Notes under the pieces: generated by a model
What the model was told of the DNA's origin: nothing
What the model saw: the letters and a program-made list of their open reading frames with translations, nothing else
Databases searched by the model: none
Program-made: the position numbers and the translations under genes
Shown: piece after piece, positions 27,756 to 37,652 of the stretch
Layout of the letters: the number at the start of each line of letters is the position of its first letter
How positions within the stretch are numbered: the stretch's first letter is position 1
From: JANTGF01 sp033791445
Lineage (GTDB): Bacteria > Bacteroidota > Bacteroidia > Bacteroidales > VadinHA17
Assembly (NCBI GenBank): GCA_033791445.1
Contig: JASJGS010000008.1
Coordinates: forward strand, 1-64,000
Direction: 5' to 3'
Length of the DNA stretch: 64,000 nt

Positions 27756-29666
27756 TTATAATGGTCTGCTCCATTTTAATGATTGACTTCCAGAATACTG
27801 CACCTTCCCGTTTTCCAATAAAAAACGTACTACTTTGACCACTTTATCTTCCTCAAAATCAATAAAATCAATAATATCTTCCAATCTCAAAGTTTTACCT
27901 TGCAACAACTCTTTTAGCTGAGTAATTATCAGATCAAATTCATACTGACTAAGATCTAACTCATTCCTTCGAGTACAAATGTCACATTTTCCACAACGTA
28001 CTGCATTCTTCTCACCAAAATAGGACAATAAATACTGGCTCCGGCACTTTGCATGCAAATTTGCATATTGCCATATATTTTCTTGCCTTAAAACAAACCC
28101 CTCTTTTCTCTTAATATAGCTCTCATGCGATATAAATAAGTTCTTTTGTTCGAGGCGTTCTTCAGTATAAATTACAAAAGGTGTCTTCTTCCTGGGTATG
28201 TAACTAATAATTTTTAGAGCACTTAACTTTTTAAGATAATTAATAACATCGTCAATTGTTATATTCACGTTCTGTGAAAGAAATTGCTCACTTATGCCAA
28301 CATATTCATTGAACAAACCAGTATAGGATCGTAAGAGCAATTTAATGAATGAATCGAATTTCAAGTTAGCCACCTGAAACTTATACAAATCATCACGATT
28401 AATAATAAAATGAACTTTTGTGAGATTTTGAACTTCTTCTGTGAGGACAATATAACCCTCTCTCTCCAGTACTTTCAGGCTATTATATGCTATAATCATG
28501 TTTAATTTAAACCTGGAAGAAAAATCAAGAATATTAAAATCATATACGCCGCCTTTGCCTCCTCCAACAGGAATCTGAAAATAATTTCCCAGAGCCTCAT
28601 ATAATCTCTTAATTTCACTTATCTCAGGAAAGCTGGTTTGGACTCTTCTGTCCATCTTTACCTTGTCAGTACCATTAAAAAAGAGTGTTGCTGAGGCATT
28701 TTTCCCATCCCTTCCGGCCCGACCTGATTCCTGGAAATAAGATTCAATGGAGTCAGGAATCTCATAATGAATTACAAACCTTACATCAGCTTTATCAATC
28801 CCCATTCCAAAAGCATTTGTTGCTACAATTACTCGAACCTTCCCAGTAGTCCAGTCCTTTTGCCTGTTTTCTCTTACATCATGATCAAGTCCTGCATGAT
28901 AAAATGTGATTGTAATATTATTTCGATGCAATTCTTCAGCAACTTCACGGGTTCTTTTTCTGCTACGAACGTAAATTATTCCTGTCCCATCCGTTTTCTT
29001 TACCAATTTTACTAAGCGATTTAGTTTATCTTCCTCCTCAATAGCATTAAAAGCCAGGTTCTTTCTTTCGAAACTAGCTCTCAACACATTCTTTTGCCTG
29101 AATTTTAATTGATCCTGAATATCATCCAAAATATCCATGGTTGCAGTAGCTGTTAAAGCAAGAATGGGAATATCAGGGTAAAACTCACGGAGATCAGAAA
29201 TTTTCAAATAGGAAGGTCGGAAATCATATCCCCATTGGGAAATGCAATGAGCCTCATCAACTGTAATAAGGTTTACATTCAATTTCTCTGCCTTTGCACG
29301 AAAAAGCTCTGTGCCAATGCGTTCAGGAGATATGTATAAGAACTTAAAATCACCGTAAATACAATTTTCCAGTACAATTCCAATTTCAGAAGAGGACATT
29401 CCAGCATAAATGGAAGCTGCTTTAATCCCCTTTTGCTCAAGCCTCATCACCTGATCTTTCATCAGCGATATTAAAGGGGTTATAACGAGACATATGCCTT
29501 CCATCGCCAATGCAGGAACCTGGAATGTAACAGACTTTCCTCCACCGGTAGCCATCAGTCCCAGAGTATCATTTCCTCCAACTACAGACTTGATAATATC
29601 TTCCTGCAAAGGTCTGAAGTTTGAAAACCCCCAATACTTCGTTAATATTTGCTGATAATAATTCAA
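27756..29666 (-). CDS. recQ: ATP-dependent DNA helicase RecQ
   Basis: The 636-residue RecQ-family helicase unwinds DNA 3' to 5' in recombination repair. It has Walker A ATGGGKSV at about 39-46, DEAH in TVDEAHCISQWGYDF, helicase C motifs such as QESGRAGRDG, and a zinc-binding region with Cys at CRSQYLLSYFGE and CGKCDICTRR. The C-terminal winged-helix part is present, followed by about 50 residues that do not look like a full HRDC domain. Length is near E. coli RecQ (609). Upstream 29667-29816 holds no clear promoter on this strand. Confidence 0.94.
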   Translation of the reverse strand: MNYYQQILTKYWGFSNFRPLQEDIIKSVVGGNDTLGLMATGGGKSVTFQVPALAMEGICLVITPLISLMKDQVMRLEQKGIKAASIYAGMSSSEIGIVLENCIYGDFKFLYISPERIGTELFRAKAEKLNVNLITVDEAHCISQWGYDFRPSYLKISDLREFYPDIPILALTATATMDILDDIQDQLKFRQKNVLRASFERKNLAFNAIEEEDKLNRLVKLVKKTDGTGIIYVRSRKRTREVAEELHRNNITITFYHAGLDHDVRENRQKDWTTGKVRVIVATNAFGMGIDKADVRFVIHYEIPDSIESYFQESGRAGRDGKNASATLFFNGTDKVKMDRRVQTSFPEISEIKRLYEALGNYFQIPVGGGKGGVYDFNILDFSSRFKLNMIIAYNSLKVLEREGYIVLTEEVQNLTKVHFIINRDDLYKFQVANLKFDSFIKLLLRSYTGLFNEYVGISEQFLSQNVNITIDDVINYLKKLSALKIISYIPRKKTPFVIYTEERLEQKNLFISHESYIKRKEGFVLRQENIWQYANLHAKCRSQYLLSYFGEKNAVRCGKCDICTRRNELDLSQYEFDLIITQLKELLQGKTLRLEDIIDFIDFEEDKVVKVVRFLLENGKVQYSGSQSLKWSRPL

Positions 29667-29849
29667 AATAATGCTAAAATAATCGCTGGTGTTTAGTAAT
29701 TATAAACTCCTTGATATCAATAAAAAGTAAAAATACACATATAACTAATCTCCAAGCACTATATACCCCTTAAATATTTACAAAAAGCCATTTCACATCC
29801 ACGTTTTTTTTGTAATTTGCGCCACTTAAATTTAAAAAAATTCATTACA

Positions 29850-31319
29850 ATGTCATTCGAATCAGATAAAATACTTTCTGAAGGCATCACATTTGATGAT
29901 GTTCTTTTATCCCCGGCATTTTCAGACGTTCTGCCACGAGAAGTAGATACCAGTACTTTTTTTAGCAGAAATATCCGTTTAAACTCACCTATTGTATCAG
30001 CAGCGATGGATACTGTAACAGAGGCAAATTTGGCTATTGCTATCGCCAGAGAAGGAGGAATTGGCGTTATTCATAAGAATATGTCGATAAAAAGTCAGGT
30101 ACAGGAGGTAAGGAAAGTTAAAAGAGCTGAAAATGTAATGATCTTTGAACCAATTACTATTGGAATAGATTCAAAAGTACAGGATGCAATTGACTTAATG
30201 GATGAATATAAGATTGGTGGCATTCCTGTTGTAGATGAAGAAAACGTTCTTCTTGGAATAGTTACCAATAGAGACCTCAGGTTCGAGCTGGATATGTCAA
30301 AGCACATCCAGAAAGTAATGACAAAAGACAACCTGGTTACAGCTTCAGAAGAAACAGATCTTGAAAAAGCTTCTGAAATTCTCAAAAACCATAAAATTGA
30401 AAAACTTCCCATTACCGATAATAAAAACCGCTTAATTGGCTTAATCACATATAAGGACATCACTAAAACAAAAGACCGACCAAATTCCTGCAAGGATAAA
30501 AAAGGTAGACTTAGAGTTGCTGCAGGCGTTGGAGTGACTGCTGATACCCTTGAACGCGTAGAAGCTCTCGTTGGTGCAGGAGCTGATGCCGTGGTAATTG
30601 ACACTGCACATGGGCACTCTGCAGGTGTAATTGAAATGGCTAAAAAAGTAAAGAATGCCTTCCCTAATGTGGATCTTATTGTAGGTAATATTGGAACTGC
30701 CGATGCAGCCAGAGCACTTGTAGATATTGGAGTAGATGCCGTAAAGGTTGGTATCGGTCCGGGGTCGATTTGTACAACCCGGGTAATTGCTGGTGTGGGA
30801 ATTCCCCAATTAACAGCCATTTATGATGTGGCAAGTGCGATTGAGGGATCAGGTATTCCGGTTATAGCCGATGGTGGAATAAGATATTCAGGTGATATTG
30901 TCAAAGCTTTAGCAGCGGGCGCTGATACTATTATGACGGGTTCATTATTTGCAGGAGTTGAAGAATCGCCTGGTGAGACTATTATTTATAATGGTAGAAA
31001 ATTCAAGTCATACAGAGGAATGGGTTCAATTGAAGCAATGCAAAAGGGTTCAAAAGATCGGTATTTTCAAGACGTAGAAGATGATTTAAACAAACTGGTA
31101 CCGGAGGGAATTGCAGCCCGTGTTCCTTACAAAGGCATGCTTTCAGAAGTTATTTATCAAATGATTGGTGGACTCCGGGCTGGGATGGGTTATTGCGGTG
31201 CAGCCAACTTAATCGACCTCAAGAAAGCTAAATTTCTTAAAATAACACACGCCGGAATAGTTGAGAGTCATCCTCATGATATTACAATTACCAGAGAGGC
31301 TCCAAACTATAGCAGATAA
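29850..31319 (+). CDS. guaB: Inosine-5'-monophosphate dehydrogenase
   Basis: GuaB oxidises IMP to XMP with NAD+, the rate-limiting step to guanine nucleotides. Two CBS domains (about 90-205) are inserted in the TIM barrel. The active-site Cys308 lies in GPGSICTTRV and the flap RYFQD/SMGSIEAMQ region is present. I prefer the ATG at 29850 (489 residues, MSFESDK) to a longer frame starting at 29817. A TTTTTTTGTAATTTGC stretch just upstream resembles a degenerate -7 box. The PPIase genes follow 53 bp downstream and may be co-transcribed. guaA is 5 kb away on the other strand. Confidence 0.97.
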   Translation: MSFESDKILSEGITFDDVLLSPAFSDVLPREVDTSTFFSRNIRLNSPIVSAAMDTVTEANLAIAIAREGGIGVIHKNMSIKSQVQEVRKVKRAENVMIFEPITIGIDSKVQDAIDLMDEYKIGGIPVVDEENVLLGIVTNRDLRFELDMSKHIQKVMTKDNLVTASEETDLEKASEILKNHKIEKLPITDNKNRLIGLITYKDITKTKDRPNSCKDKKGRLRVAAGVGVTADTLERVEALVGAGADAVVIDTAHGHSAGVIEMAKKVKNAFPNVDLIVGNIGTADAARALVDIGVDAVKVGIGPGSICTTRVIAGVGIPQLTAIYDVASAIEGSGIPVIADGGIRYSGDIVKALAAGADTIMTGSLFAGVEESPGETIIYNGRKFKSYRGMGSIEAMQKGSKDRYFQDVEDDLNKLVPEGIAARVPYKGMLSEVIYQMIGGLRAGMGYCGAANLIDLKKAKFLKITHAGIVESHPHDITITREAPNYSR

Positions 31320-31372
31320 AATCTGTTTATCAAAGTATATTTTATCAATTAGAAAATTAATTTAGTAGGATT

Positions 31373-33376
31373 GTGAAATCAATAATTATTTCAATTATTA
31401 AATATTTCTTTATTTATATTGTTTTTTTCTTTCTTTTTATAAGCAGTTCAAATGCACAGGGATCAGGTGCCGAAACACTTATGACAATAGGAGGGCATTC
31501 TGTTTCAGTTGCAGAGTTTGAGCGAATATATTTAAAAAATAGAAGTTTGGGAGAAGTTGGTAAGGGACCAATCTCTATTGATGAATATCTTGAGCTATTT
31601 GTAAACTTTAAACTTAAAGTAATTGATGCTGGAGATTTAGGTTATGACAAAAAACCTGACTTTATTAAGGAATTTAAAGGGTATGAAGATCAGTTGGCAA
31701 AACCATACCTTACTGATCAGGCTACTATTGACAGGCTGGTCAAAGAGGCATATGATAGAATGCAACATGATGTGAATGCCAGTCACATTCTTATAAAAAC
31801 AAACCCGGATGCCAATCCTGAAGATACACTCATAGCCTACGAAAAAGTCATGAAAATATCTGATCGGTTTCTTACTGGTGAATCTTTTGAGATGATTGCT
31901 CGCGGAACATCTGATGATCCTTCAGTAAAATCAAACGGAGGGAGCCTCGGGTACTTTACTGTCTTTCAGATGGTTTATCCATTTGAAACAGCTGCTTACA
32001 ATTGCAGGGTTGGCCGTATGGTTTTTCCAGTACGAACACGTTTTGGTTATCATATAATAAAGGTTCACGATAAAAGAAAAGCCATTGGGACCATAAAAGT
32101 TGCCCATATTATGGTATCCGTTCCGCAGGACTCTTCGCCAGAGGAAAAGAAAGCCGCTGAGGATAAGATTAATTCAATCTATACAAAAATCAAGAATGGA
32201 GGGGACTTCAAATTACTGGCCAAAGAGTATTCTGATGATTATAATTCTGCACAGAATGGTGGTGAACTTTCCTGGTTTGGTACCGGAAGAATGGTTAAAG
32301 AATTTGAGAATGCAGCTTTTAACTTAAAACAAAACGGAGATGTATCCAAACCGGTTAGGACTGGCTTCGGTTGGCATATTATTAAACGTTTAGATAAGAA
32401 GGACATTGGTACACTTGAGGAGATGAAAGGTGAGATTGAGAAAAAAATATATTCCGGATCCCGTGCAAATATTGCAAAAGATGCATTTATCAAAAACTTA
32501 AAGGAAAAATACAATTTCAAAAATGACTCCTCCAAAATATGGCCATTGTACAACTCCCTAACAGTCTACTCATTCAAAAGTGGTGATTGGCAAAAACGAC
32601 TTTCAAGATATTCCGGAAATACACTTTTCTCCTTTGGCGGAAAAAAATATTCTGTCGTTGACTTTGTGGATTTTTTAAAAGATCAACCTGGTTTGATTGA
32701 GAATGAGACTCCTACGTCTTATGTTAACAAAATGCTCAATTCATATGAAACCAATGAACTCATAAGTTACGAAAAATCCCAGCTAAAGAATAAGTACCCA
32801 GATTATAAATATTTGATTAAAGAATATTATGAGGGTATGTTGCTTTTTGAAATTTCTGACGATAAGGTATGGTCAAAAGCCGTGGAAGATACTATTGGGT
32901 TAAAAGAATTTTATAAAACATTAGGAAATGAGCATATAGGAGGGGAACAAATTGAAGTAATTCAGTTTAGCTACAGTTATAAAAAAGACCTTAAAGAGAT
33001 AAATAAAGTAATTAAAAAGTGTAAAAAGGTAGGTGATAAATACAGTTGTTATTCAGACTTTTTTCCTTCCAGTTCAGAATCGGCAGCGGTAAATGTTAAC
33101 CAAAAAAAGTATTTTAGAGGAGACAACTTCCAGATCGATGCCCTTAACTGGAAAAAAGGATACAAGAAAACTTATAAGGTGGGTAATAAAACTATACTAA
33201 CTTTAGTTAATGATGTTATAGAAGGGCAACCGAAAGAGCTGGATGAAATCCGTGGGCTGGTTATGTCTGAATATCAAAATTATCTTGAGAGCCAATGGCT
33301 TATCAAACTCAAAGAAAAATATCCTGTAAAGATTAACACAGGAGAATTAAATGATCTTAAAACTAAACTCGATTAA
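31373..33376 (+). CDS. Periplasmic peptidyl-prolyl isomerase with two PpiC (parvulin) domains
   Basis: The 667-residue exported protein has a signal peptide (about 5-29) and a SurA-like N-terminal helical region (about 35-115). Two consecutive parvulin domains follow, recognised by HILIKTNPDA...GGSLGYFTVFQMV (about 132-235) and AHIMVSVPQDSS...GGELSWFGTGRMV (about 242-340). The C-terminal 300 residues resemble no catalytic domain and are probably chaperone-like. Such proteins guide outer-membrane protein folding in the periplasm. Translation seems to start at a GTG (31373). It is first of three consecutive folding-factor genes behind guaB (8-bp gap to the next). Confidence 0.88.
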   Translation: MKSIIISIIKYFFIYIVFFFLFISSSNAQGSGAETLMTIGGHSVSVAEFERIYLKNRSLGEVGKGPISIDEYLELFVNFKLKVIDAGDLGYDKKPDFIKEFKGYEDQLAKPYLTDQATIDRLVKEAYDRMQHDVNASHILIKTNPDANPEDTLIAYEKVMKISDRFLTGESFEMIARGTSDDPSVKSNGGSLGYFTVFQMVYPFETAAYNCRVGRMVFPVRTRFGYHIIKVHDKRKAIGTIKVAHIMVSVPQDSSPEEKKAAEDKINSIYTKIKNGGDFKLLAKEYSDDYNSAQNGGELSWFGTGRMVKEFENAAFNLKQNGDVSKPVRTGFGWHIIKRLDKKDIGTLEEMKGEIEKKIYSGSRANIAKDAFIKNLKEKYNFKNDSSKIWPLYNSLTVYSFKSGDWQKRLSRYSGNTLFSFGGKKYSVVDFVDFLKDQPGLIENETPTSYVNKMLNSYETNELISYEKSQLKNKYPDYKYLIKEYYEGMLLFEISDDKVWSKAVEDTIGLKEFYKTLGNEHIGGEQIEVIQFSYSYKKDLKEINKVIKKCKKVGDKYSCYSDFFPSSSESAAVNVNQKKYFRGDNFQIDALNWKKGYKKTYKVGNKTILTLVNDVIEGQPKELDEIRGLVMSEYQNYLESQWLIKLKEKYPVKINTGELNDLKTKLD

Positions 33377-33384
33377 ATTATAAA

Positions 33385-34227
33385 ATGAAGTCTTACTGGT
33401 TCCTCCTATTAACAATTCTCTTTATTTCCTGTGAAAGTACTCAAACCTTTAAAAGAGAAGATATTGTCGCCAAGGTAGGAGACAAAGTCTTATTAAAAAA
33501 AGATATTCCAATTATTTTTGAGAATATGACTTCTGAAGACAGTACTAAGATTGTTCAAAAGTATACTCAGAATTGGGTAAAAAAAGAGCTGTTGCTTAAA
33601 AAGGCGGAGATTAATCTTAGTCAGATACAACAAGATGAAATAGATAAGCAATGTGAGGAGACAAGATCATCACTAACAATTCATCAATACGAACAGGAAA
33701 TGATTCAGCGAAGGATGAATTCGGTTTTTACGGATGCGGAAATACAGGAGTATTATGACAATTATCCTGATAACTTTTTATTAAAGAATAGCATTGTTAA
33801 AGCACTTTACCTTAAAATTCCTGCATCAGCGCCAAATATTGATAAAGTTAGAAAATGGTATAAGTCTGATGATGATGACGATCTTAACGAATTGGAAAAT
33901 TATGGTTATCAGTATGCCAATAAATATGATGATTTTGAAGAAGATTGGATAAGTTTTGATGTACTGCTAAGTAAAATGCCTTTTGTTTCATCCAATCCAG
34001 ACAGATACCTGAGATATACAAGAGATATTGAAACAAGTGACTCTCTATTCCACTATTTCGCGCATATTAGGGAATCTAAGTTAAAATCTACAGTTGCGCC
34101 TTTAGAATATGTTAGAGATGATATAGAGAGAGTAATTTATAATCAGAGGAAGATAAAATTCATTCAGGAACTTGAAAACAGCCTATATCAGGATGCTATC
34201 TCCAACAATGAATTTGTAATTTATTAA
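33385..34227 (+). CDS. SurA-N-like periplasmic lipoprotein chaperone, no PpiC domain evident
   Basis: The 280-residue protein carries a lipoprotein signal (LLTILFISC, Cys16 as acylation site). The N-terminal half (VAKVGDKVLLKKDIP) has the SurA_N helical chaperone pattern of the neighbours. Catalytic parvulin residues are not recognisable, so it may be a pure chaperone or a degenerate isomerase. It sits between two PPIase genes (8 bp and 13 bp gaps), a constant arrangement in Bacteroidia by my recollection, and presumably acts in the same outer-membrane protein assembly route. Confidence 0.75.
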   Translation: MKSYWFLLLTILFISCESTQTFKREDIVAKVGDKVLLKKDIPIIFENMTSEDSTKIVQKYTQNWVKKELLLKKAEINLSQIQQDEIDKQCEETRSSLTIHQYEQEMIQRRMNSVFTDAEIQEYYDNYPDNFLLKNSIVKALYLKIPASAPNIDKVRKWYKSDDDDDLNELENYGYQYANKYDDFEEDWISFDVLLSKMPFVSSNPDRYLRYTRDIETSDSLFHYFAHIRESKLKSTVAPLEYVRDDIERVIYNQRKIKFIQELENSLYQDAISNNEFVIY

Positions 34228-34240
34228 TTAAAAAAAAGAA

Positions 34241-35587
34241 ATGGGAAAAGTCCATAGAATTATAACTATTTTATTCACAATAGCTATTAGCACAGCATTA
34301 TATGCCCAGGAAAAAATAGTTGACCAGGTTGTTGCGGTTGTGGGAGGCAATATTGTTTTGCAATCAGATGTAGAGAATACCTTTCTGCAAATGCGGGCAC
34401 AAGGTATGTCCTCAGAGGGTGATATGAAATGTGAAGTACTTGAAGACCTCCTGGTGTCTAAATTGATGTTAAATCAGGCGAAAATAGATAGTATTGAAAT
34501 CACTCCTGCACAGGTTGAGCGTGAGCTAAATCAACGACTCAACATGTTTATTGAGCAAATTGGTTCAGAAGAACGACTTGAAGCCTATTATAACAAATCA
34601 ATTCTGGAGATAAAAAGTGACTTCAGAGACCTGATACGGGAACAGCTGTTAACTCAAATGATGCAGGGCACAATCGCCAGTGAAATAACTGCTACACCAT
34701 CAGAAATTAAGAATTTCTATAAGAAAATCCCCAAAGACAGTTTACCCGTAATCCCCGCCCAGATTGAATACAGCCAATTGGTAAGAAATCCGCCTTTTTC
34801 TGATCAAGCAAAACTTGAAATTCGTAATGAGTTGTTAGATTTGAGAAAACGAATCATTGAAGGTGAAGATTTTTCCACGCTTGCCATATTATATTCGGAA
34901 GATCCCGGGTCGGCAAGAAAAGGAGGTGAACTAGGATTTCAAGGGAGAAATGACCTGGTTCCTGAGTTTGCTGAAGCAGCCTTTTCACTAAAAGAGAATG
35001 CAGTTTCTCCGATCGTAGAAACAAAATTTGGATTTCATATAATTCAATTAATAGAAAGGCAAGATGAAAGGGTTAATGTAAGACACATATTGTTGAAACC
35101 AGAAGTTACTATGGAAGAAAGAGAGAAGGCTTTCGGTTTCCTCGATTCTTTAAATATTCAAATTCGTGGTGATTCATTGCCATTTAATATTGCTGTGCGC
35201 TTATTTTCTCAAGATGAAGAGACAAGAATGAGTGGAGGGATAGTGGTTAATCCTCAGACGGGTGATAGTAAATTTCAGCTTGACCAGCTTGACCAGGCTA
35301 CTGCAGAAGCTGTTAGAAACTTGAAAATGGATGATGTTTCCAATCCTTTTGAAGCAAGCGATTTTACCGGTAACCCTATCTTTAAAATAATAAAGGTTAC
35401 CAATCGTATTGATCCTCATCAGGCAGACCTTAAAAACGATTATACCATTATTCAGGAAATGACAAAGAGGTCAAAGCAACAGCAGGAAATGTTGAACTGG
35501 ATTGAAGAAAAACAGGAAACCACCTTTATTAAGATAGATGAATCGTACAGAGGTTGCTCATTCAGAAGCAAGGGGTGGGTAAGATAA
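34241..35587 (+). CDS. SurA-like peptidyl-prolyl isomerase
   Basis: The 448-residue exported chaperone-isomerase has a signal peptide (about 1-22, LYAQ cleavage). The SurA N-terminal domain begins VDQVVAVVGGNIVLQSDVE, the best single match to E. coli SurA. Two parvulin domains follow (about 175-275 with GGELGFQGRNDLVPEF, and 278-385 with VRHILLKPE). SurA escorts unfolded barrel proteins across the periplasm to the Bam complex. The gene lies 13 bp after the lipoprotein chaperone and 25 bp before the OstA-like gene. Confidence 0.92.
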   Translation: MGKVHRIITILFTIAISTALYAQEKIVDQVVAVVGGNIVLQSDVENTFLQMRAQGMSSEGDMKCEVLEDLLVSKLMLNQAKIDSIEITPAQVERELNQRLNMFIEQIGSEERLEAYYNKSILEIKSDFRDLIREQLLTQMMQGTIASEITATPSEIKNFYKKIPKDSLPVIPAQIEYSQLVRNPPFSDQAKLEIRNELLDLRKRIIEGEDFSTLAILYSEDPGSARKGGELGFQGRNDLVPEFAEAAFSLKENAVSPIVETKFGFHIIQLIERQDERVNVRHILLKPEVTMEEREKAFGFLDSLNIQIRGDSLPFNIAVRLFSQDEETRMSGGIVVNPQTGDSKFQLDQLDQATAEAVRNLKMDDVSNPFEASDFTGNPIFKIIKVTNRIDPHQADLKNDYTIIQEMTKRSKQQQEMLNWIEEKQETTFIKIDESYRGCSFRSKGWVR

Positions 35588-35612
35588 TTGCAATCCTGAA
35601 ATCTTATGGTTT

Positions 35613-37184
35613 ATGACCAAAAGGACACTATTCAGCAGGGCCCTATTCTGTAATAATTCTCACACTAGGCCCAATATTTTGACCGCCAGTCAACTATTTC
35701 TCCCTCTTCTGGCAGGTTTCTTATTTGTTTTGCAGCCTGCTCTAGGCCAGGAAACCAAAGAAATAAAGCTTCTAAATGCTGATGTGATGAAGTTTGACCG
35801 ATCATTGGGAAATGATGTAAAAAAGCTTATTGGAGCTGTAGACCTGGAGCTTGACGGAGCCTTTCTTAATTGTGACAGTGCCTATTTATTTCAGCGCGAT
35901 TCAGTAGAAGCCTTTGGGCATGTATATATCAAACAAGGAGATACGCTGCATCTCTATGGTGACTACTTAAATTATTCAGCAAATACAAAACTAGCCCAAC
36001 TCAGAAAAAATGTAAAGCTTATTGATAAAGAGTCAGAACTAACTACCAATAGCCTGGATTTTAACCTCGATGAAAATCTGGGCTATTATCCAAGTTTTGG
36101 AAGAATTGTAAGTGGTGAAAATATTCTTACCAGCAACAAAGGGCTTTATTATACGAAGAGTAAAGTATTTCATTTTCAGGATAGTGTTGTAGTTGTCAAT
36201 CCCGACTACACCATCTATTCCGATACTATGAAGTATCATACTGTCACCAAGGTTACAACCTTTTTTGGTCCCACTGAGATCATTGGAGATAGCAGCTACA
36301 TATATTGTGAAAAGGGGTACTATGATACTGAAAATGATCTGTCTAGGTTCTCAGGTAATGCCTTATTAAAAAATCAGTCACAAACCATTGAAGGAGATTC
36401 CCTTTTTTATGATAGTAGAAATGGGATTGGTGAAGCCTATCGCAATGTTAGTTTCTTTGACTCCCTTCAAAACATAATTCTTAAAGGGAATTTAGGCTTT
36501 TTTCAAGATGAGCCAGAAACAACAATGTTGACTGATAGTACAATGTTTATTCAGATACTGGAAGAAGGAGATAGTCTGTTTATGCATTCAGACACCCTTC
36601 GCTCAAGAATGGACAGTACGGGGCAAAATAAAATTGTAAGCGCTTATTACCATGTAAAAATGTTTTCAAGAGATTTGCAGGGATTGTGTGATTCACTAGC
36701 CTATTCCTTTGCTGACTCTGTTATGAAGTTCTATGGCACACCCTATATATGGTCCGATGAAAACCAGCTTTCCTCAGAATTCACACAACTCTTTACCAAA
36801 AATCGCCAGCCCAACAGGATTGAGATGTTTGGCTCATCATTTATTATATCAAAAGAGGATACAGCCTATTTTAACCAGATTAAGGGGAAAAATATGGTTG
36901 GACATTTTCGTGATAATGAGATTTACAGAATTGATGTGAGTGGTAATGGACAAAGCATTTATTTCGCCAGTGATGAAGGAAAGATAGTAGGTATGAACAA
37001 AGCTGAAAGCAGTGACATTGTATTATACCTTAGAGAAAACAAAATTGAACAAATAAAATTCCTGAATCAGCCTGATATGCTATTAATTCCAAAGAATGAA
37101 ATCAGTACAGGTAATTTAAGATTGGAAGGTTTTCAATGGAAAGAGCGGGAAAGACCCTTAAAGATGGCTGATATTTTCAAGTAA
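35613..37184 (+). CDS. OstA/LptA-like LPS-transport protein
   Basis: The 523-residue exported protein has a signal or anchor helix at about residues 25-45. Repeated OstA-type beta strands then begin LLNADVMKFDRSLGNDVKKLIGAVDLELDGA (about 53-83) and recur to about residue 420. The LptA/OstA fold forms the beta-jellyroll bridge that carries LPS across the periplasm. Bacteroidota versions are much longer than E. coli LptA (185 residues). Grouping with three SurA-type genes links LPS export and barrel assembly (LptD is itself a SurA/Bam client). It ends at a strong terminator. Confidence 0.85.
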   Translation: MTKRTLFSRALFCNNSHTRPNILTASQLFLPLLAGFLFVLQPALGQETKEIKLLNADVMKFDRSLGNDVKKLIGAVDLELDGAFLNCDSAYLFQRDSVEAFGHVYIKQGDTLHLYGDYLNYSANTKLAQLRKNVKLIDKESELTTNSLDFNLDENLGYYPSFGRIVSGENILTSNKGLYYTKSKVFHFQDSVVVVNPDYTIYSDTMKYHTVTKVTTFFGPTEIIGDSSYIYCEKGYYDTENDLSRFSGNALLKNQSQTIEGDSLFYDSRNGIGEAYRNVSFFDSLQNIILKGNLGFFQDEPETTMLTDSTMFIQILEEGDSLFMHSDTLRSRMDSTGQNKIVSAYYHVKMFSRDLQGLCDSLAYSFADSVMKFYGTPYIWSDENQLSSEFTQLFTKNRQPNRIEMFGSSFIISKEDTAYFNQIKGKNMVGHFRDNEIYRIDVSGNGQSIYFASDEGKIVGMNKAESSDIVLYLRENKIEQIKFLNQPDMLLIPKNEISTGNLRLEGFQWKERERPLKMADIFK

Positions 37185-37217
37185 TGTTTTGGAAAGAACT
37201 TATATTATTAAAGAAAT

Positions 37218-37245
37218 AAGGGCCCTAATGGGCCCTTTAGTTTTT
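37218..37245. terminator. Bidirectional terminator after the OstA-like gene
   Basis: The arms AAGGGCCC (37218-37225) and GGGCCCTT (37230-37237) form an 8-bp stem with a TAAT loop. A T run follows (37241-37245). It serves the plus-strand envelope operon and the convergent DUF2795 gene. Confidence 0.85.
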
Positions 37246-37465
37246 AATATTCATCTTCGTTAAAAAAGAAATCGTCTTTGCTAGGATAATCAGGCCAGAT
37301 ATCTTCAATGCTTTCGTAGATATCCCCCTCATCCTCAATACTTTGAAGGTTTTCAATAACCTCTAATGGCGCGCCTGAGCGAATTGCATAATCAATTAAT
37401 TCCTCTTTGGTTGCAGGCCATGGCGCATCCTCAAGTTTTGATGCTAGTTCTAGTGTCCAATACAT
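37244..37465 (-). CDS. DUF2795 domain protein
   Basis: The 73-residue acidic protein matches the short DUF2795 family: LEDAPWPATKEELIDYAIRSGAPLEVIENL core at residues 10-40, then an acidic C-terminus ending in a DDFFFNEDEY tail. The fold is thought to be a small helical domain; function is unknown. It has its own promoter and shares its 3' terminator with the OstA-like gene. Length is normal for the family, so it is a real small gene and not a fragment. Confidence 0.88.
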   Translation of the reverse strand: MYWTLELASKLEDAPWPATKEELIDYAIRSGAPLEVIENLQSIEDEGDIYESIEDIWPDYPSKDDFFFNEDEY

Positions 37466-37515
37466 ACTTATAAATTTTGGATATACTAATGTAATATATC
37501 ACCCTTAAAATTTTG

Positions 37516-37545
37516 CAAATATATAAAATTATAATTCAAAACAAA
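37516..37545 (-). promoter_or_regulatory. Promoter of the DUF2795 gene
   Basis: On the minus strand TTTG (37545-37542), 18 bp, TATATTTG (37523-37516). It gives a leader of about 45 bases before the ATG at 37465. It is among the best consensus matches in the window. Confidence 0.58.
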
Positions 37546-37652
37546 GAAGAAAGTAACTTTGTGAAAAATAATAATCTGCCAGCCATGTTTTAAAAATAAA
37601 TAAACCAGAATAATCGCAGGTTTATTTCATTAAAAAGAAAAGAAATAAAAAG

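Noticed and set aside
30095..30820. A 241-residue open frame on the minus strand
   Set aside because: It lies wholly inside guaB on the opposite strand, has a low-complexity Ser/Thr/Ala-rich translation and no ribosome-binding site; it is a shadow of the guaB reading frame.
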